A stretch of 64,000 nt of DNA. Origin: Cognatilysobacter segetis (GTDB taxonomy: Bacteria > Pseudomonadota > Gammaproteobacteria > Xanthomonadales > Xanthomonadaceae). Positions within the stretch are counted from its first letter, which is position 1, and the number at the start of each line of letters is the position of its first letter. Shown piece after piece: positions 41,882 through 51,219 of the stretch. The notes under the pieces were generated by a model. It was not told the origin of the DNA. It was given only the letters and a program-made list of their open reading frames with translations, and did not search any database. The translations under genes and the position numbers were made by a program. The DNA lies in the NCBI RefSeq assembly GCF_004359965.1, contig NZ_SMRQ01000001.1, positions 43,451 to 107,450 of the forward strand, given 5' to 3'.

Positions 41882-43851
41882 TGTCCGCCGCAGTCCGCGT
41901 CCTTGCCGCCGCCGAGCTCGAGCGTGGCCAGCAGCGCGGCGGGCGGGGCGATGTTGCCGAGCGCCAGCGCGAGCGCCGCGCGCAGGCCGACCCGCTTCAT
42001 GTCCGGATGGAACGCGGGCTGCTTGAAGCTGCCGGTGACGTAGAGCGGTGACCGGAACGAGAACAGGCTGCGGTCCTTCGGGCGCGGCCTGAGCTTCAGG
42101 TTGAGCGTCTCGTCGCGCAGGCTGATGCTGCCTTCGCCGATGATGATCGTGTCGGTGGTGTCGAACGCGAGCGCACGCGAGGTCATCACGCCGTTGTTGA
42201 CCCCGAAGTCGCCGAACGCGCAGCGCACGGGAATCTGGCGATCCTTCGTCAGCATGAATTTCAGCGATTCCTGCACGTCCAGGCCCGCGAGCTCCATCAC
42301 GAGGTTGCTGATGCGCCCGCGTCCCATGCCCACGCCGACGCTGCCATCGGACGAGCCGAGGATCGCGGCGACCGAGTTGCCGCTTCCCGACAGCGTGGCT
42401 TCGCCGCCGACCTTGCCCACGGCTTCCTTTGCCAGTTCCACGCGCGGCATCAACTGGCCGAGATTGAGGCCGCGTGCGCTGACCTGCGCACGCGTGCGGA
42501 TCGGCGATTCGCGCGCGTCCATTCGGATCACCGAGCGAATGTCGCCACCGGCGACGCCGAAGTTCAGCGGTTCCAGCCGCAGCAGGCCGCCTTCGAGCTT
42601 GAGGTGGGCGTCCATGTCATCGAGCGGCAGCGACGGCGCATCGATGCGCGTCGCGCGCAGGGTCACGTCGGCGTCCATCGCGCGCAGCTTGTCGAGTTCG
42701 AACTTGTCGTCCGGGAACACGCGCGTGCGTGCGGCATTGCGCGCGGCCTTCGCGGCGAGCTCCGGATTCGTGGATTCGCCGCCGCCCGCCTTGGGCGCGC
42801 CACCGACGAAGCCGGCGAGGTCGTCGAAGTCGAGGCGACGCGACACGAACCGGCCCTTCAGGAACGGCCGCTTGCCGCCGGTGATGAAGGTGGCATCGCC
42901 CGCGAGGTCGCTGTCGCCGACGCGGCCCTTGAAGTTGTCGTAATGCCACGACGTCTTCGCACCGTTGACGTCGCGCGTGAGTCGACCGTCGAGCGAGTAC
43001 GGCGGTGTCGGCGGAAGCGCGATGCCGAGCAGCGGAAACAGGTCGTCGAGGTTCTGGCCACTGAGCGCGAATTGCAGGTTGAAGTCGCGCATCCGCAGCG
43101 GGTCGAGCAGCGTGCCGCGGGCATGCGCATGCGTGCGGCCGGCAGCGGCGCGCACGTCGACGTGATACGGCGTGTCGCGCGACTTGAGCCGCAGCGGCGA
43201 TTCGGCGCGACCCTGCAGGGTGAACGGGTTGCCCTGCCAGTGCCCGGTGCCTTTCGCGGTGATCGGCGGCGACGCCGAGTTGTTACCGGGTTCGCTGGCG
43301 ACGGCGATGCTGATGTCGGTTCGACGGACCGGATCGAGGAATTCGAAATGGCCGTCGTCGATCCACAGGCCGCGGAATTGCACGTCGCTGTGGCGGTTCG
43401 GATCGCCGAACACCCAGTTGCGGCCGTGCTTGCCGGTCTCGAGGTTCAGCACGGGCTTGTCGAGCTGGATCGACGGGATGCGCACCTGGCGCTTCAGCAA
43501 CGGCTTGAGCTCAAGCCGCAGCGCGACCTTGTCGGTCTTCGCCATCAGCGGGCGCTTGGCCCACGGCGCGTTGGAGAACGTGATGCGCTCGGCGGTGATC
43601 GTCGGGATCCAACCGAGGTCGACGTCGAGATCGCCGGCGATGTGCAGTGTCCGCCCCGTCCTCGCATGCACGATCTTCTCGATCGGGCGGCGGAACCAGT
43701 TCCAGTCCCAGAACACGATCAGCAGGATGATCGCGACCGCGAGCAGCGCGAGCAGGGTACGGAACGGATGCCGGAGGATGGCTGCGAGCGGCGAGGTGTG
43801 GCCGCGGTCGGGCGGCGGCGTCTCGACGGGCCCGGGCGCGGTCGTCGCCAT
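41869..43851 (-). CDS. AsmA-family protein
   Basis: 660 residues. One N-terminal membrane segment (LLALLAVAIILLIVFWDW) is followed by a long periplasmic domain. The AsmA N-terminal signature is IEKIVHARTGRTLHIAGDLDVDLGWIPTITAERITFSNAPWA, and the C-terminal AsmA_2-like part (MELAGLDVQESLKFML...INEGVMTSRALAFDT-like region, ISLRDETLNLKLRPRPKD) is present. Family members are bridge-like proteins involved in lipid transport and outer-membrane homeostasis. The ATG overlaps the stop of the upstream lipoprotein gene by one base (TGATG), so the two are coupled. Confidence 0.88.
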   Translation of the reverse strand: MATTAPGPVETPPPDRGHTSPLAAILRHPFRTLLALLAVAIILLIVFWDWNWFRRPIEKIVHARTGRTLHIAGDLDVDLGWIPTITAERITFSNAPWAKRPLMAKTDKVALRLELKPLLKRQVRIPSIQLDKPVLNLETGKHGRNWVFGDPNRHSDVQFRGLWIDDGHFEFLDPVRRTDISIAVASEPGNNSASPPITAKGTGHWQGNPFTLQGRAESPLRLKSRDTPYHVDVRAAAGRTHAHARGTLLDPLRMRDFNLQFALSGQNLDDLFPLLGIALPPTPPYSLDGRLTRDVNGAKTSWHYDNFKGRVGDSDLAGDATFITGGKRPFLKGRFVSRRLDFDDLAGFVGGAPKAGGGESTNPELAAKAARNAARTRVFPDDKFELDKLRAMDADVTLRATRIDAPSLPLDDMDAHLKLEGGLLRLEPLNFGVAGGDIRSVIRMDARESPIRTRAQVSARGLNLGQLMPRVELAKEAVGKVGGEATLSGSGNSVAAILGSSDGSVGVGMGRGRISNLVMELAGLDVQESLKFMLTKDRQIPVRCAFGDFGVNNGVMTSRALAFDTTDTIIIGEGSISLRDETLNLKLRPRPKDRSLFSFRSPLYVTGSFKQPAFHPDMKRVGLRAALALALGNIAPPAALLATLELGGGKDADCGGHYAR

Positions 43852-44270
43852 CAGTCGGCGGCGCAGGGAAGCGTGCGTCCGCCCCGGCTCAGTTCACCGG
43901 CGCCGTCGCGGGTGCGGAATGCGAGGCTGTCGTCGCCGAAGTGAGCAGCGTCGCCGGGGTCGCGCGCGATCTGCGCGGTGCTGCCGTCCGGCAGGGTGAC
44001 CTTGGCGACGAGGTAGCCCAGTTCGACCTTGACGCCGCCCTCGCAGGCGAACGCGGTCGGCGCCGGCCCGGGGGCCGGGAGGTCCGCTGCCGTTGCCGGG
44101 GCCCGCATCGCGCGATCGGCCTCGGCCGCGCTGACGCCGGTTGCATGTTCCGCGGCCTGGGGCTCGTCGGCCGGCATGCGCGGCTCGCCGTCGCGCTTTT
44201 CCTTCGAGCAGGCCGCGAGCGCGATGACCGCGAGCACGAGGACGAGTCTGCGACGGATCGGCGGCGGCAT
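43851..44270 (-). CDS. Lipoprotein with MliC-like (lysozyme inhibitor) C-terminal domain
   Basis: 139 residues. Lipoprotein signal with lipobox LAAC (Cys21), then about 50 Ala/Pro-rich linker residues. The C-terminal domain of about 65 residues has ACEGGVKVELGYLVAKVTLPDGSTAQIARD...LAFRTRDGAGELSRGGRTLPCA. The two cysteines and the strand pattern match MliC/PliC inhibitors of C-type lysozyme, although the key SGxxY loop is altered (DDSLAFRTRDG). Outer-membrane or periplasmic lipoprotein. Translationally coupled to the AsmA gene. Inhibitor activity is inferred. Confidence 0.7.
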   Translation of the reverse strand: MPPPIRRRLVLVLAVIALAACSKEKRDGEPRMPADEPQAAEHATGVSAAEADRAMRAPATAADLPAPGPAPTAFACEGGVKVELGYLVAKVTLPDGSTAQIARDPGDAAHFGDDSLAFRTRDGAGELSRGGRTLPCAAD

Positions 44271-44342
44271 GGCGGACTCCGTGGAGGTCGCCGCACCTTC
44301 CCTGCGGAGGGGTCAAGTGCCGGTGAACCCGTTGCGGACGGT

Positions 44343-45017
44343 TCAGACCACCTGCCGCATCACGGCCATGTAGTGGCAGGCGCTGCCCGCGACGCAGAAC
44401 AGGTGCCAGATGGCATGCGAGAAGCGCGAGTTGCGCAGGTAGAAGACGGTGCCCAGGGTGTAGGCGAGGCCGCCGCCGAGCAACCACCACAGCGTCGCGT
44501 CGTCGAGCACGCGCAGCATCGGGCGGATCGCGACGATGCCGAGCCAGCCCATCGCGATGTAGATCCCGGTAGAGAGCTTCTTGAAGCGGCCGGTGAAGAA
44601 CAGCTTGAACACGACGCCGCTGAAGGCGAGCGTCCAGATCGCGGCGAACAGGCTCCAGCCCAGCGTGCCGCGCAGGTCGATGAGCGTGAACGGCGTATAG
44701 GTGCCGGCGATCAGCACGTAGATCGCGCAGTGGTCGAACACCTTCAGCCGGGACTTGGCGGCCGGCCCTCGCGCCGCGTGGTAGAGCGTGGAGGCGACGT
44801 ACAGCAGGAGCAGGGACGCGGAGAACACGATCGCGCCCGCCAGCTGCCAGCCGTCGCCGCGGAGCGCGGCAAGGCCGACCATGATCGCGCCGCCCGCCAG
44901 CGCGGCCAGGGCGCCGAGCCCATGCGTCAGCGCGTTCGCGAATTCCTCGACGCCGTGGCGCAGCGGCGCCGCATCGACGTGCGTGAGGTGCGGCGTGCCA
45001 CGGGGGAGGGCGTCCAT
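44343..45017 (-). CDS. trhA: PAQR/hemolysin III-family membrane protein TrhA
   Basis: 224 residues, seven predicted membrane helices. Family signatures: EEFANALTHGLGALAAL (motif with E, N and H), STLYHAARG (S-x3-H), KVFDHCAIYVLIAGTYTPF (D-H...Y-TP) and FSHAIWHLFCVAGSACHYMAV (H-x3-H). The His/Asp/Ser set forms the zinc site of PAQR proteins. Despite the hemolysin name, related E. coli proteins influence membrane lipid energy homeostasis. The ATG at 45017 lies 38 bp downstream of prfC, so possibly cotranscribed. Confidence 0.92.
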   Translation of the reverse strand: MDALPRGTPHLTHVDAAPLRHGVEEFANALTHGLGALAALAGGAIMVGLAALRGDGWQLAGAIVFSASLLLLYVASTLYHAARGPAAKSRLKVFDHCAIYVLIAGTYTPFTLIDLRGTLGWSLFAAIWTLAFSGVVFKLFFTGRFKKLSTGIYIAMGWLGIVAIRPMLRVLDDATLWWLLGGGLAYTLGTVFYLRNSRFSHAIWHLFCVAGSACHYMAVMRQVV

Positions 45018-45055
45018 GCAGCCATCCTAGCGTACGCGCCCGAATGGACGCGTCG

Positions 45056-46660
<1,605 letters not shown>

Positions 46661-46707
46661 GGCGTCGGCGCGCACGGGGCGCGGCGGTGGCTCGGGGAAG
46701 GCCCGCG

Positions 46708-46713
46708 ATTATA
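46708..46713 (-). promoter_or_regulatory. -10 element of prfC
   Basis: Consensus TATAAT on the minus strand, 48 bp before the prfC ATG. The -35 region is GC-rich and not recognisable. Confidence 0.6.
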
Positions 46714-46804
46714 GCGGCCGGCCGACGACCGGCCCGCGGGCGGGCTGAAGGATCGCCCGCACCGGCCGTTAACCCGTCCAGACAAGGAACGCGCGGGAGC
46801 TCCG

Positions 46805-47887
46805 GTGTACATCGTCATCGTCGGTGAGGAAGGCGGCAGGGCAGGCGAGCTCGAGCTCGCGCTGCGCGATTTCGGGCTGGATTGGACGGTCTGCTGGCTG
46901 ACCGGCACCGGCGAGGCGCTGACGATCCCGGCCGATCGCCGGATCGACGTGTTCGTGAGCGACATGCAGGTCGGCCGGGTGCAGGGCGCCCATCTGCTGG
47001 AGCAGGTGCGCTCGCTGCATCCCGAGGCCGCGCGGATCCTGCTGCTCGATCGCGGCCACGGCACCGATGCGATGCAGGCGCTGGACGTCGCGCACCGCTT
47101 CCTGCGCAAGCCGCTCGATGCCAGCGAGCTGATCGAGGCGGTGGAAAGCGTGCAGGAGCTGCGCGACCTGCTGACCAACCCGACGCTGGTACAGACGATC
47201 GGCCGCGTGGGCTCGCTGCCCCCGCCGCCGACGCTGTACCTCGAGCTCGAGCGCCTGATGCAGGATCCGGACGTCGGCGCGGCGGAGATCGCGACGCTGA
47301 TCTCGCAGGATCCGGCGGTGGTCGCCAAGGTGCTGCGCCTGAGCAATTCGGCGTACTTCTCGGCGGGCCGCGCGATCACCGACATGCGCACCGCGGTCAC
47401 GCGGCTGGGCACGCGCATCCTGCAGCGCCTGGTGCTGACGAGCGAAGCGCTCGGCAACGGCGCCATGCCGCCGGCCGAGCGCGAGGCCATGCAGGAGCGC
47501 GCGCTGCGCACCTCGCGGCTGGCCGGCCAGCTGCTCAGTGGGCCCAGCGCGGAGCTGGCCGCCACCGCGGCGCTGCTGGCGGAGGTCGGCAAGCTGCTGC
47601 CGGGCGTCAACCGGGGCGGCCCCGACGACACCGGGCCGCACTACGCCGAGGCGGGCGCCTACCTGCTCGGTCTGTGGGGCCTGCCGATGCCGATCGTCGA
47701 GGCGGTGGCCTACCACCACCGGCCCGGGGCGGTGCGCATGTCGGGCTTCTGGGTGCCGGGCGCGGTGCACGTCGCCTGCGCGCTCGTCGGCGGGCTGGCG
47801 ATCGACGAGGAATACCTGCGCGCGACGTTCCAGATCGAGCGCCTGCCGGAGTGGCGCGAGAAGGCCGAGGCGATCGGCGCGGCCTGA
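46805..47887 (+). CDS. Response-regulator receiver plus HDOD domain protein
   Basis: 360 residues from GTG 46805 (GGGAG just upstream). An N-terminal receiver-like domain (1-120) has an acidic pair (E8, E9), phosphoacceptor position Asp53 in FVSDMQVG and Lys102 in FLRKPL. The usual switch Thr/Ser after strand 4 is replaced (LLLDRGHG). A C-terminal HDOD domain (about 130-330) carries LPPPPTLYLELERLMQDPDVGAAEIATLISQDPAVVAKVLRLSNSAYF and AVAYHHRP. HDOD proteins are signalling scaffolds tied to motility, virulence and c-di-GMP in xanthomonads. Monocistronic. Confidence 0.88.
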   Translation: MYIVIVGEEGGRAGELELALRDFGLDWTVCWLTGTGEALTIPADRRIDVFVSDMQVGRVQGAHLLEQVRSLHPEAARILLLDRGHGTDAMQALDVAHRFLRKPLDASELIEAVESVQELRDLLTNPTLVQTIGRVGSLPPPPTLYLELERLMQDPDVGAAEIATLISQDPAVVAKVLRLSNSAYFSAGRAITDMRTAVTRLGTRILQRLVLTSEALGNGAMPPAEREAMQERALRTSRLAGQLLSGPSAELAATAALLAEVGKLLPGVNRGGPDDTGPHYAEAGAYLLGLWGLPMPIVEAVAYHHRPGAVRMSGFWVPGAVHVACALVGGLAIDEEYLRATFQIERLPEWREKAEAIGAA

Positions 47888-47890
47888 GGG

Positions 47891-48820
47891 TCAGTCGCCG
47901 CCGAGGTTGAGCGGCCCCTGCGGCCCGCGCATGCGGAAGCGGATCGATTCCAGCCGCATCCCGCGGTTGACCTGCACCGCGAAGTGCAGGTGCGGCCCCG
48001 AGGTGAAGCCGGTATTGCCGGACAGGCCGATCACGTCGCCGGCGTGTACGCGCTGGCCGGGGCGCACGAGCACGCCCTCGGCCTTGAGGTGCGCGTACAT
48101 CGCCATCGTGCCGTCCTCGTGCAGCACGCGGATCAGGTTGGCGCGCCCGGCATAGCGTTCTCGATCGAGCCCGGCGCGGGCGAAGTCCGATTCCACCTGC
48201 ATGACCACGCCGTCGCGTGCCGCGAGCACCGGCGTGCCGATCGGCGCGGCGAGGTCGAGCGCGAAACGGTTCTGCTCGTCGTCGTGGCTGAAGCCGCCGC
48301 CGAAGCCCTGGTCGATGTGCCAGCCGCGCATGCGCAGCGGAAGGAGGTACTCGACGTCGCGCGGCCTCGCCGCGGGGTCGCCCGGCACCGCGTCGAGGAT
48401 CAGTTCGAAGTCGCCGGGCTGCGAGGGCTCGAGCGTGCCGACGTAGGCGAGCACCGACTGGCGGTTGGCGGGCACCACCGTGCGCATCGGCAGGTCGGGT
48501 TCGGCGCGGACGTTGTTCTGCTGCGCGAACGCGAGGCGCACCTCGACCGGGCCGGCGAGCCGGTTCTCCGCGATCGCCTGCATGCCCGGCCCCGACGCCT
48601 GCCGGCGCAGCACCGCGATCGGCGTGGGCTCCGCGGCGGTCTCCACCCGCTGCACGCGCGCGGGCTGCACCGCCCGCGCGGGCGGCATGTGGTCGCCGTA
48701 GTGCACCACGCCGCGCGCGTCGACCCAGCGATACACCTTCCCCGCCTGCACGAACGGCAGTGCGAGCAGGGCGGCGATCGCGAGCAGGGTCGCGACGCGT
48801 CGGGGCGTCAAAGGACGCAT
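47891..48820 (-). CDS. Exported M23 peptidase with N-terminal DUF4124
   Basis: 309 residues. Signal peptide (VATLLAIAALLALPFVQAG), then a DUF4124 domain (KVYRWVDARGVVHYGDHMPPA), a beta-rich middle (about 80-165) and a C-terminal LytM/M23 domain. Zinc-site motifs: SHDDEQNRFALDLAAPIGTPVLAARDGVV (His and Asp ligands, in the N-R-F/Y-A-L-D variant) and GPHLHFAVQ (HxH). Acts on peptidoglycan cross-links, or is an activator of such enzymes, in the periplasm. The ATG at 48820 lies 13 bp inside the end of the upstream phytase-like gene, so the two are coupled. Confidence 0.88.
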   Translation of the reverse strand: MRPLTPRRVATLLAIAALLALPFVQAGKVYRWVDARGVVHYGDHMPPARAVQPARVQRVETAAEPTPIAVLRRQASGPGMQAIAENRLAGPVEVRLAFAQQNNVRAEPDLPMRTVVPANRQSVLAYVGTLEPSQPGDFELILDAVPGDPAARPRDVEYLLPLRMRGWHIDQGFGGGFSHDDEQNRFALDLAAPIGTPVLAARDGVVMQVESDFARAGLDRERYAGRANLIRVLHEDGTMAMYAHLKAEGVLVRPGQRVHAGDVIGLSGNTGFTSGPHLHFAVQVNRGMRLESIRFRMRGPQGPLNLGGD

Positions 48821-49905
48821 TGCTCCGCCAGGTGCAGCGCGGACGCCACCTCGCGCAGGTCGAAGGCGGCGAGGGCCCGGTCGTCGTGCACGGCGTACAG
48901 CACGCCACCGGGGAAGCTCGGCGTGCCCGCGGCGTGCAGCGCGATGCCGTCGGTATGCGAAGTCACGCGGCCGCGGAAGCTGCCGACGGGCGCGAGCGTC
49001 GTGCGATCGAAGACGTGGAAGACGGCGAGCGGCGCGATCTGGTCGACGGCGATCCAGTAACCGGCGCCGCCGGGGCAGTCCCACAGCGCGATGCCCTCGG
49101 CCTGCTGCGCGAACGCGCCGGGCGGCGTGCTGCGCGCGGTGTAACGGCCGTCCAGCGTGTAGTCGCGCAGCGTCGACGGCCGCGCGCGCGTGTCCTCGTC
49201 GGCGACCAGCAGGCGATCGTTCGCCGCGTCGCCCGCCACCGATTCGACGATGTGCAGCGACGCGTCGCCGGTGTCGCCGAACGCGCCCAACAGCCGCGCG
49301 CGCACGCGGTCGCCGTCGACCTCGACGCGGAAGCGTTTGACGCGCGCCGCCAGCTCCGGAGCAGGCGGCAGCTGGTCGAACTTCGCGCCGTACATGAAGG
49401 CGTCGGTCACGTAGACGTCGAGGTCGCCCGGCTCGGCCTCGCGGATCCAGATGCCGTAGGGATTGCGCAGGTCCGACGCACCGAACGTGGCGACCGGCGT
49501 GAGGTCGGGCAGGGCGAGCACCTGCACGCGATGGTTGTCGCGCTCGACGACGAAGGCGAGGTCGCCCTGCACCGCGATGCCGTTGGGACGATCGAACCGG
49601 CCCGGGGCATCGCCCTTGCCGCCGACCTCGCGCAGGCGCTCGCCGCTGTCGCCATCGAACACGACGAGCCGATGGGTCGACTTGGCGGTGACGACCACGC
49701 GCGTGCGCCCGTCCTCCGCCGTCCAGGCGGCCGGGGAATCGAGTTCGTCGGCCGCGTCCTCGACCGACACGAAGCGCTCGGCGACCGTGACGGCGGAGGT
49801 GTCCGCCACCGGGGTCGCGGGGGCGGGCGGCGCGACGGCGGGGCGCGACGTGGCGCAGCCGGCAAGGGCCGCGGCCAGCGCGGCGATGAGTAAGCGACGG
49901 GACAT
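48808..49905 (-). CDS. Phytase-like beta-propeller lipoprotein
   Basis: 365 residues. Lipoprotein leader MSRRLLIAALAAALAGC (Cys17), a Pro/Ala linker, then a propeller with acidic blades: FDRPNGIAVQGDLAFVVERDNHRVQVLALPDL, DLDVYVTDAFM, GDAANDRLLVADEDTRA, AEGIALWDCPGGAGYWIAVDQ. This pattern resembles 3-phytase beta-propellers (BPP), where the acidic residues bind Ca2+ and phytate. Likely exposed in the periplasm or outer membrane. Upstream is the divergent metX promoter region. True phytase activity is uncertain; NHL-like sensor propellers look similar. Confidence 0.72.
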   Translation of the reverse strand: MSRRLLIAALAAALAGCATSRPAVAPPAPATPVADTSAVTVAERFVSVEDAADELDSPAAWTAEDGRTRVVVTAKSTHRLVVFDGDSGERLREVGGKGDAPGRFDRPNGIAVQGDLAFVVERDNHRVQVLALPDLTPVATFGASDLRNPYGIWIREAEPGDLDVYVTDAFMYGAKFDQLPPAPELAARVKRFRVEVDGDRVRARLLGAFGDTGDASLHIVESVAGDAANDRLLVADEDTRARPSTLRDYTLDGRYTARSTPPGAFAQQAEGIALWDCPGGAGYWIAVDQIAPLAVFHVFDRTTLAPVGSFRGRVTSHTDGIALHAAGTPSFPGGVLYAVHDDRALAAFDLREVASALHLAEQCVL

Positions 49906-49970
49906 GGCGGAAGTGTACGGGGCGGAATCCGGACGGCGGCTGAGTCCCGGGCGCCCGGGCGCGGCCATTC

Positions 49971-49994
49971 ATCGCTTCATCGCCATGAAGCGAT
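49971..49994. promoter_or_regulatory. 24-bp palindrome abutting the metX promoter
   Basis: ATCGCTTCAT-CGCC-ATGAAGCGAT: perfect 10-bp arms with a 4-bp spacer. Its last base is the first T of the TTGACA -35 box. Position and symmetry indicate a dimeric repressor operator, possibly for a SAM/SAH-responsive ArsR-type regulator. It could also affect the divergent phytase-like gene. Confidence 0.6.
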
Positions 49995-50022
49995 TGACAG
50001 TCGCGGAGGGCGCGGGCAGACT
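49994..50022 (+). promoter_or_regulatory. Promoter of the metX-metB-hom operon
   Basis: TTGACA (49994-49999), 17-bp spacer, CAGACT (50017-50022). The -35 is perfect and the -10 weak. The start would fall at about 50029, at the 5' edge of the riboswitch. Confidence 0.5.
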
Positions 50023-50023
50023 G

Positions 50024-50121
50024 CGCGGCATCCATCGAGACCGGCTGAGGGACAGGCCCACAGACGCCGGGGCAACCAGTGCGAGAGCACCAGGTGCCAA
50101 TTCCTGCGGCGTCATGCCGGA
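50024..50121 (+). ncRNA. SAM-I (S-box) riboswitch
   Basis: Carries the S-box core in order: CGAGACCGGCTGAGGGACAG, GGCCC, GCCGGGGCAACC and GGTGCCAATTCCTGCGG. CGGCAT (50026-50031) can pair with ATGCCG (50114-50119) as P1. The class binds SAM and turns methionine biosynthesis genes off, which fits its position before metX-metB-hom. Downstream, GGGGC...GCCCC (about 50151-50175) could form the regulatory hairpin before the SD GGAG at 50184. Identified by remembered consensus. Confidence 0.92.
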
Positions 50122-50196
50122 AGATGGTCGCGCTCCCTGCCGGGTACGGTGGGGCGTCGCAGGCTCGATGGCCCCGTCAACCCGGAGCCCTTCGCC

Positions 50197-51219
50197 ATGA
50201 GCCTCGTTTCCACCGCCTACGCCGCCGACGCACCGTTCGCGATCGTCGATCCCGACCTTTCTTCCTGGCTCGCGCCCGCCCGCCGCGACGAGTTCGACGT
50301 CGAGCTTGCCCTGCGCCATGCGGGCACGCGGCGCGTCCGCATTCGCTCCGAACGGGTCGGCGACGAAACGCTGCCGGCCGTGCTCGTCACCGGCGGCATT
50401 TCCGCGCACCGCCACGTCGCGGCGCATGCGCTCGACGATTCCGCGGGCTGGTGGGACGCGCAGGTCGGTGTCGACCGGGCCATCGACCCGCGCCGCCATT
50501 GCATCGTGTCGTTCGACTGGATCGGTGCCGACGGCAGCCTCGATGCGCCGATCGACCCGGCCGACCAGGCCGACGCGATCGCCGCGCTGCTCGACCACCT
50601 CGGCCTGCGCCGCCTGCATGCGTTCGTCGGCAGCTCCTATGGCGCGATGGTCGGCCTGCAGTTCGCGTCGCGGCACGGGTCGCGCATCGGTCGCCTGGTC
50701 GCCATCAGCGGCGTGCATCGGGCCCATCCGTATTCCAGTGCGTGGCGTGCCCTGCAGCGGCGCGCGGTGCAGCTCGGCGCGCTGCAGTGCGACGGCATCG
50801 ACGGGCTGGTGCTGGCACGGCAGCTCGCGTTGCTCAGCTACCGCACGCCCGACGAGTTCGACGAGCGCTTCGGCGCGCCGCAGGTGGTGGACGGCCGCGT
50901 GCACGTGCCGGCCGAGGACTACCTCGACCATGCCGCGCAGACGTATGCGGCGCGTACGCACCCCACCGGCTTCCTGCGGCTGTCCGAATCCATCGACCTG
51001 CAGCGCGTGGTGCCCGGCTCGATCGCGGTGCCGGTGACGCTTGTGGCGGTGCAGGAAGACCGCCTGGTGCCGGTGGCCGATGCCTACGCGCTCGCGCAGG
51101 GCCTGCGCGGCGAGACGCGGCTGCGCGTGCTGCGCTCGCGCTACGGGCACGACGCCTTCCTCAAGGAGACCGCGGCGATCGCCGACGTACTGGTCGAATC
51201 GCTGGAGACCGGCGCATGA
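50197..51219 (+). CDS. metX: Homoserine O-acyltransferase, MetX type (probably O-succinyltransferase)
   Basis: 340 residues. Alpha/beta-hydrolase acyltransferase activating homoserine for methionine synthesis. Nucleophile Ser147 in FVGSSYGAMVG, Asp288 in VQEDRLVP and His318 in RYGHDAF form the triad. GGISAHRHVA replaces the usual GGSLGG-like N-terminal motif. Xanthomonad MetX enzymes use succinyl-CoA rather than acetyl-CoA. The paired metB is compatible with O-succinylhomoserine, but specificity cannot be settled here. The ATG at 50197 has GGAG nine bases upstream. First gene of the SAM-I-controlled operon, overlapping metB by ATGA. Confidence 0.93.
   Translation: MSLVSTAYAADAPFAIVDPDLSSWLAPARRDEFDVELALRHAGTRRVRIRSERVGDETLPAVLVTGGISAHRHVAAHALDDSAGWWDAQVGVDRAIDPRRHCIVSFDWIGADGSLDAPIDPADQADAIAALLDHLGLRRLHAFVGSSYGAMVGLQFASRHGSRIGRLVAISGVHRAHPYSSAWRALQRRAVQLGALQCDGIDGLVLARQLALLSYRTPDEFDERFGAPQVVDGRVHVPAEDYLDHAAQTYAARTHPTGFLRLSESIDLQRVVPGSIAVPVTLVAVQEDRLVPVADAYALAQGLRGETRLRVLRSRYGHDAFLKETAAIADVLVESLETGA

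Noticed and set aside
44343..45017. Hemolysin (toxin) from the hemolysin III name
   Set aside because: Seven-helix PAQR membrane protein found in most bacteria. No secretion or toxin features.
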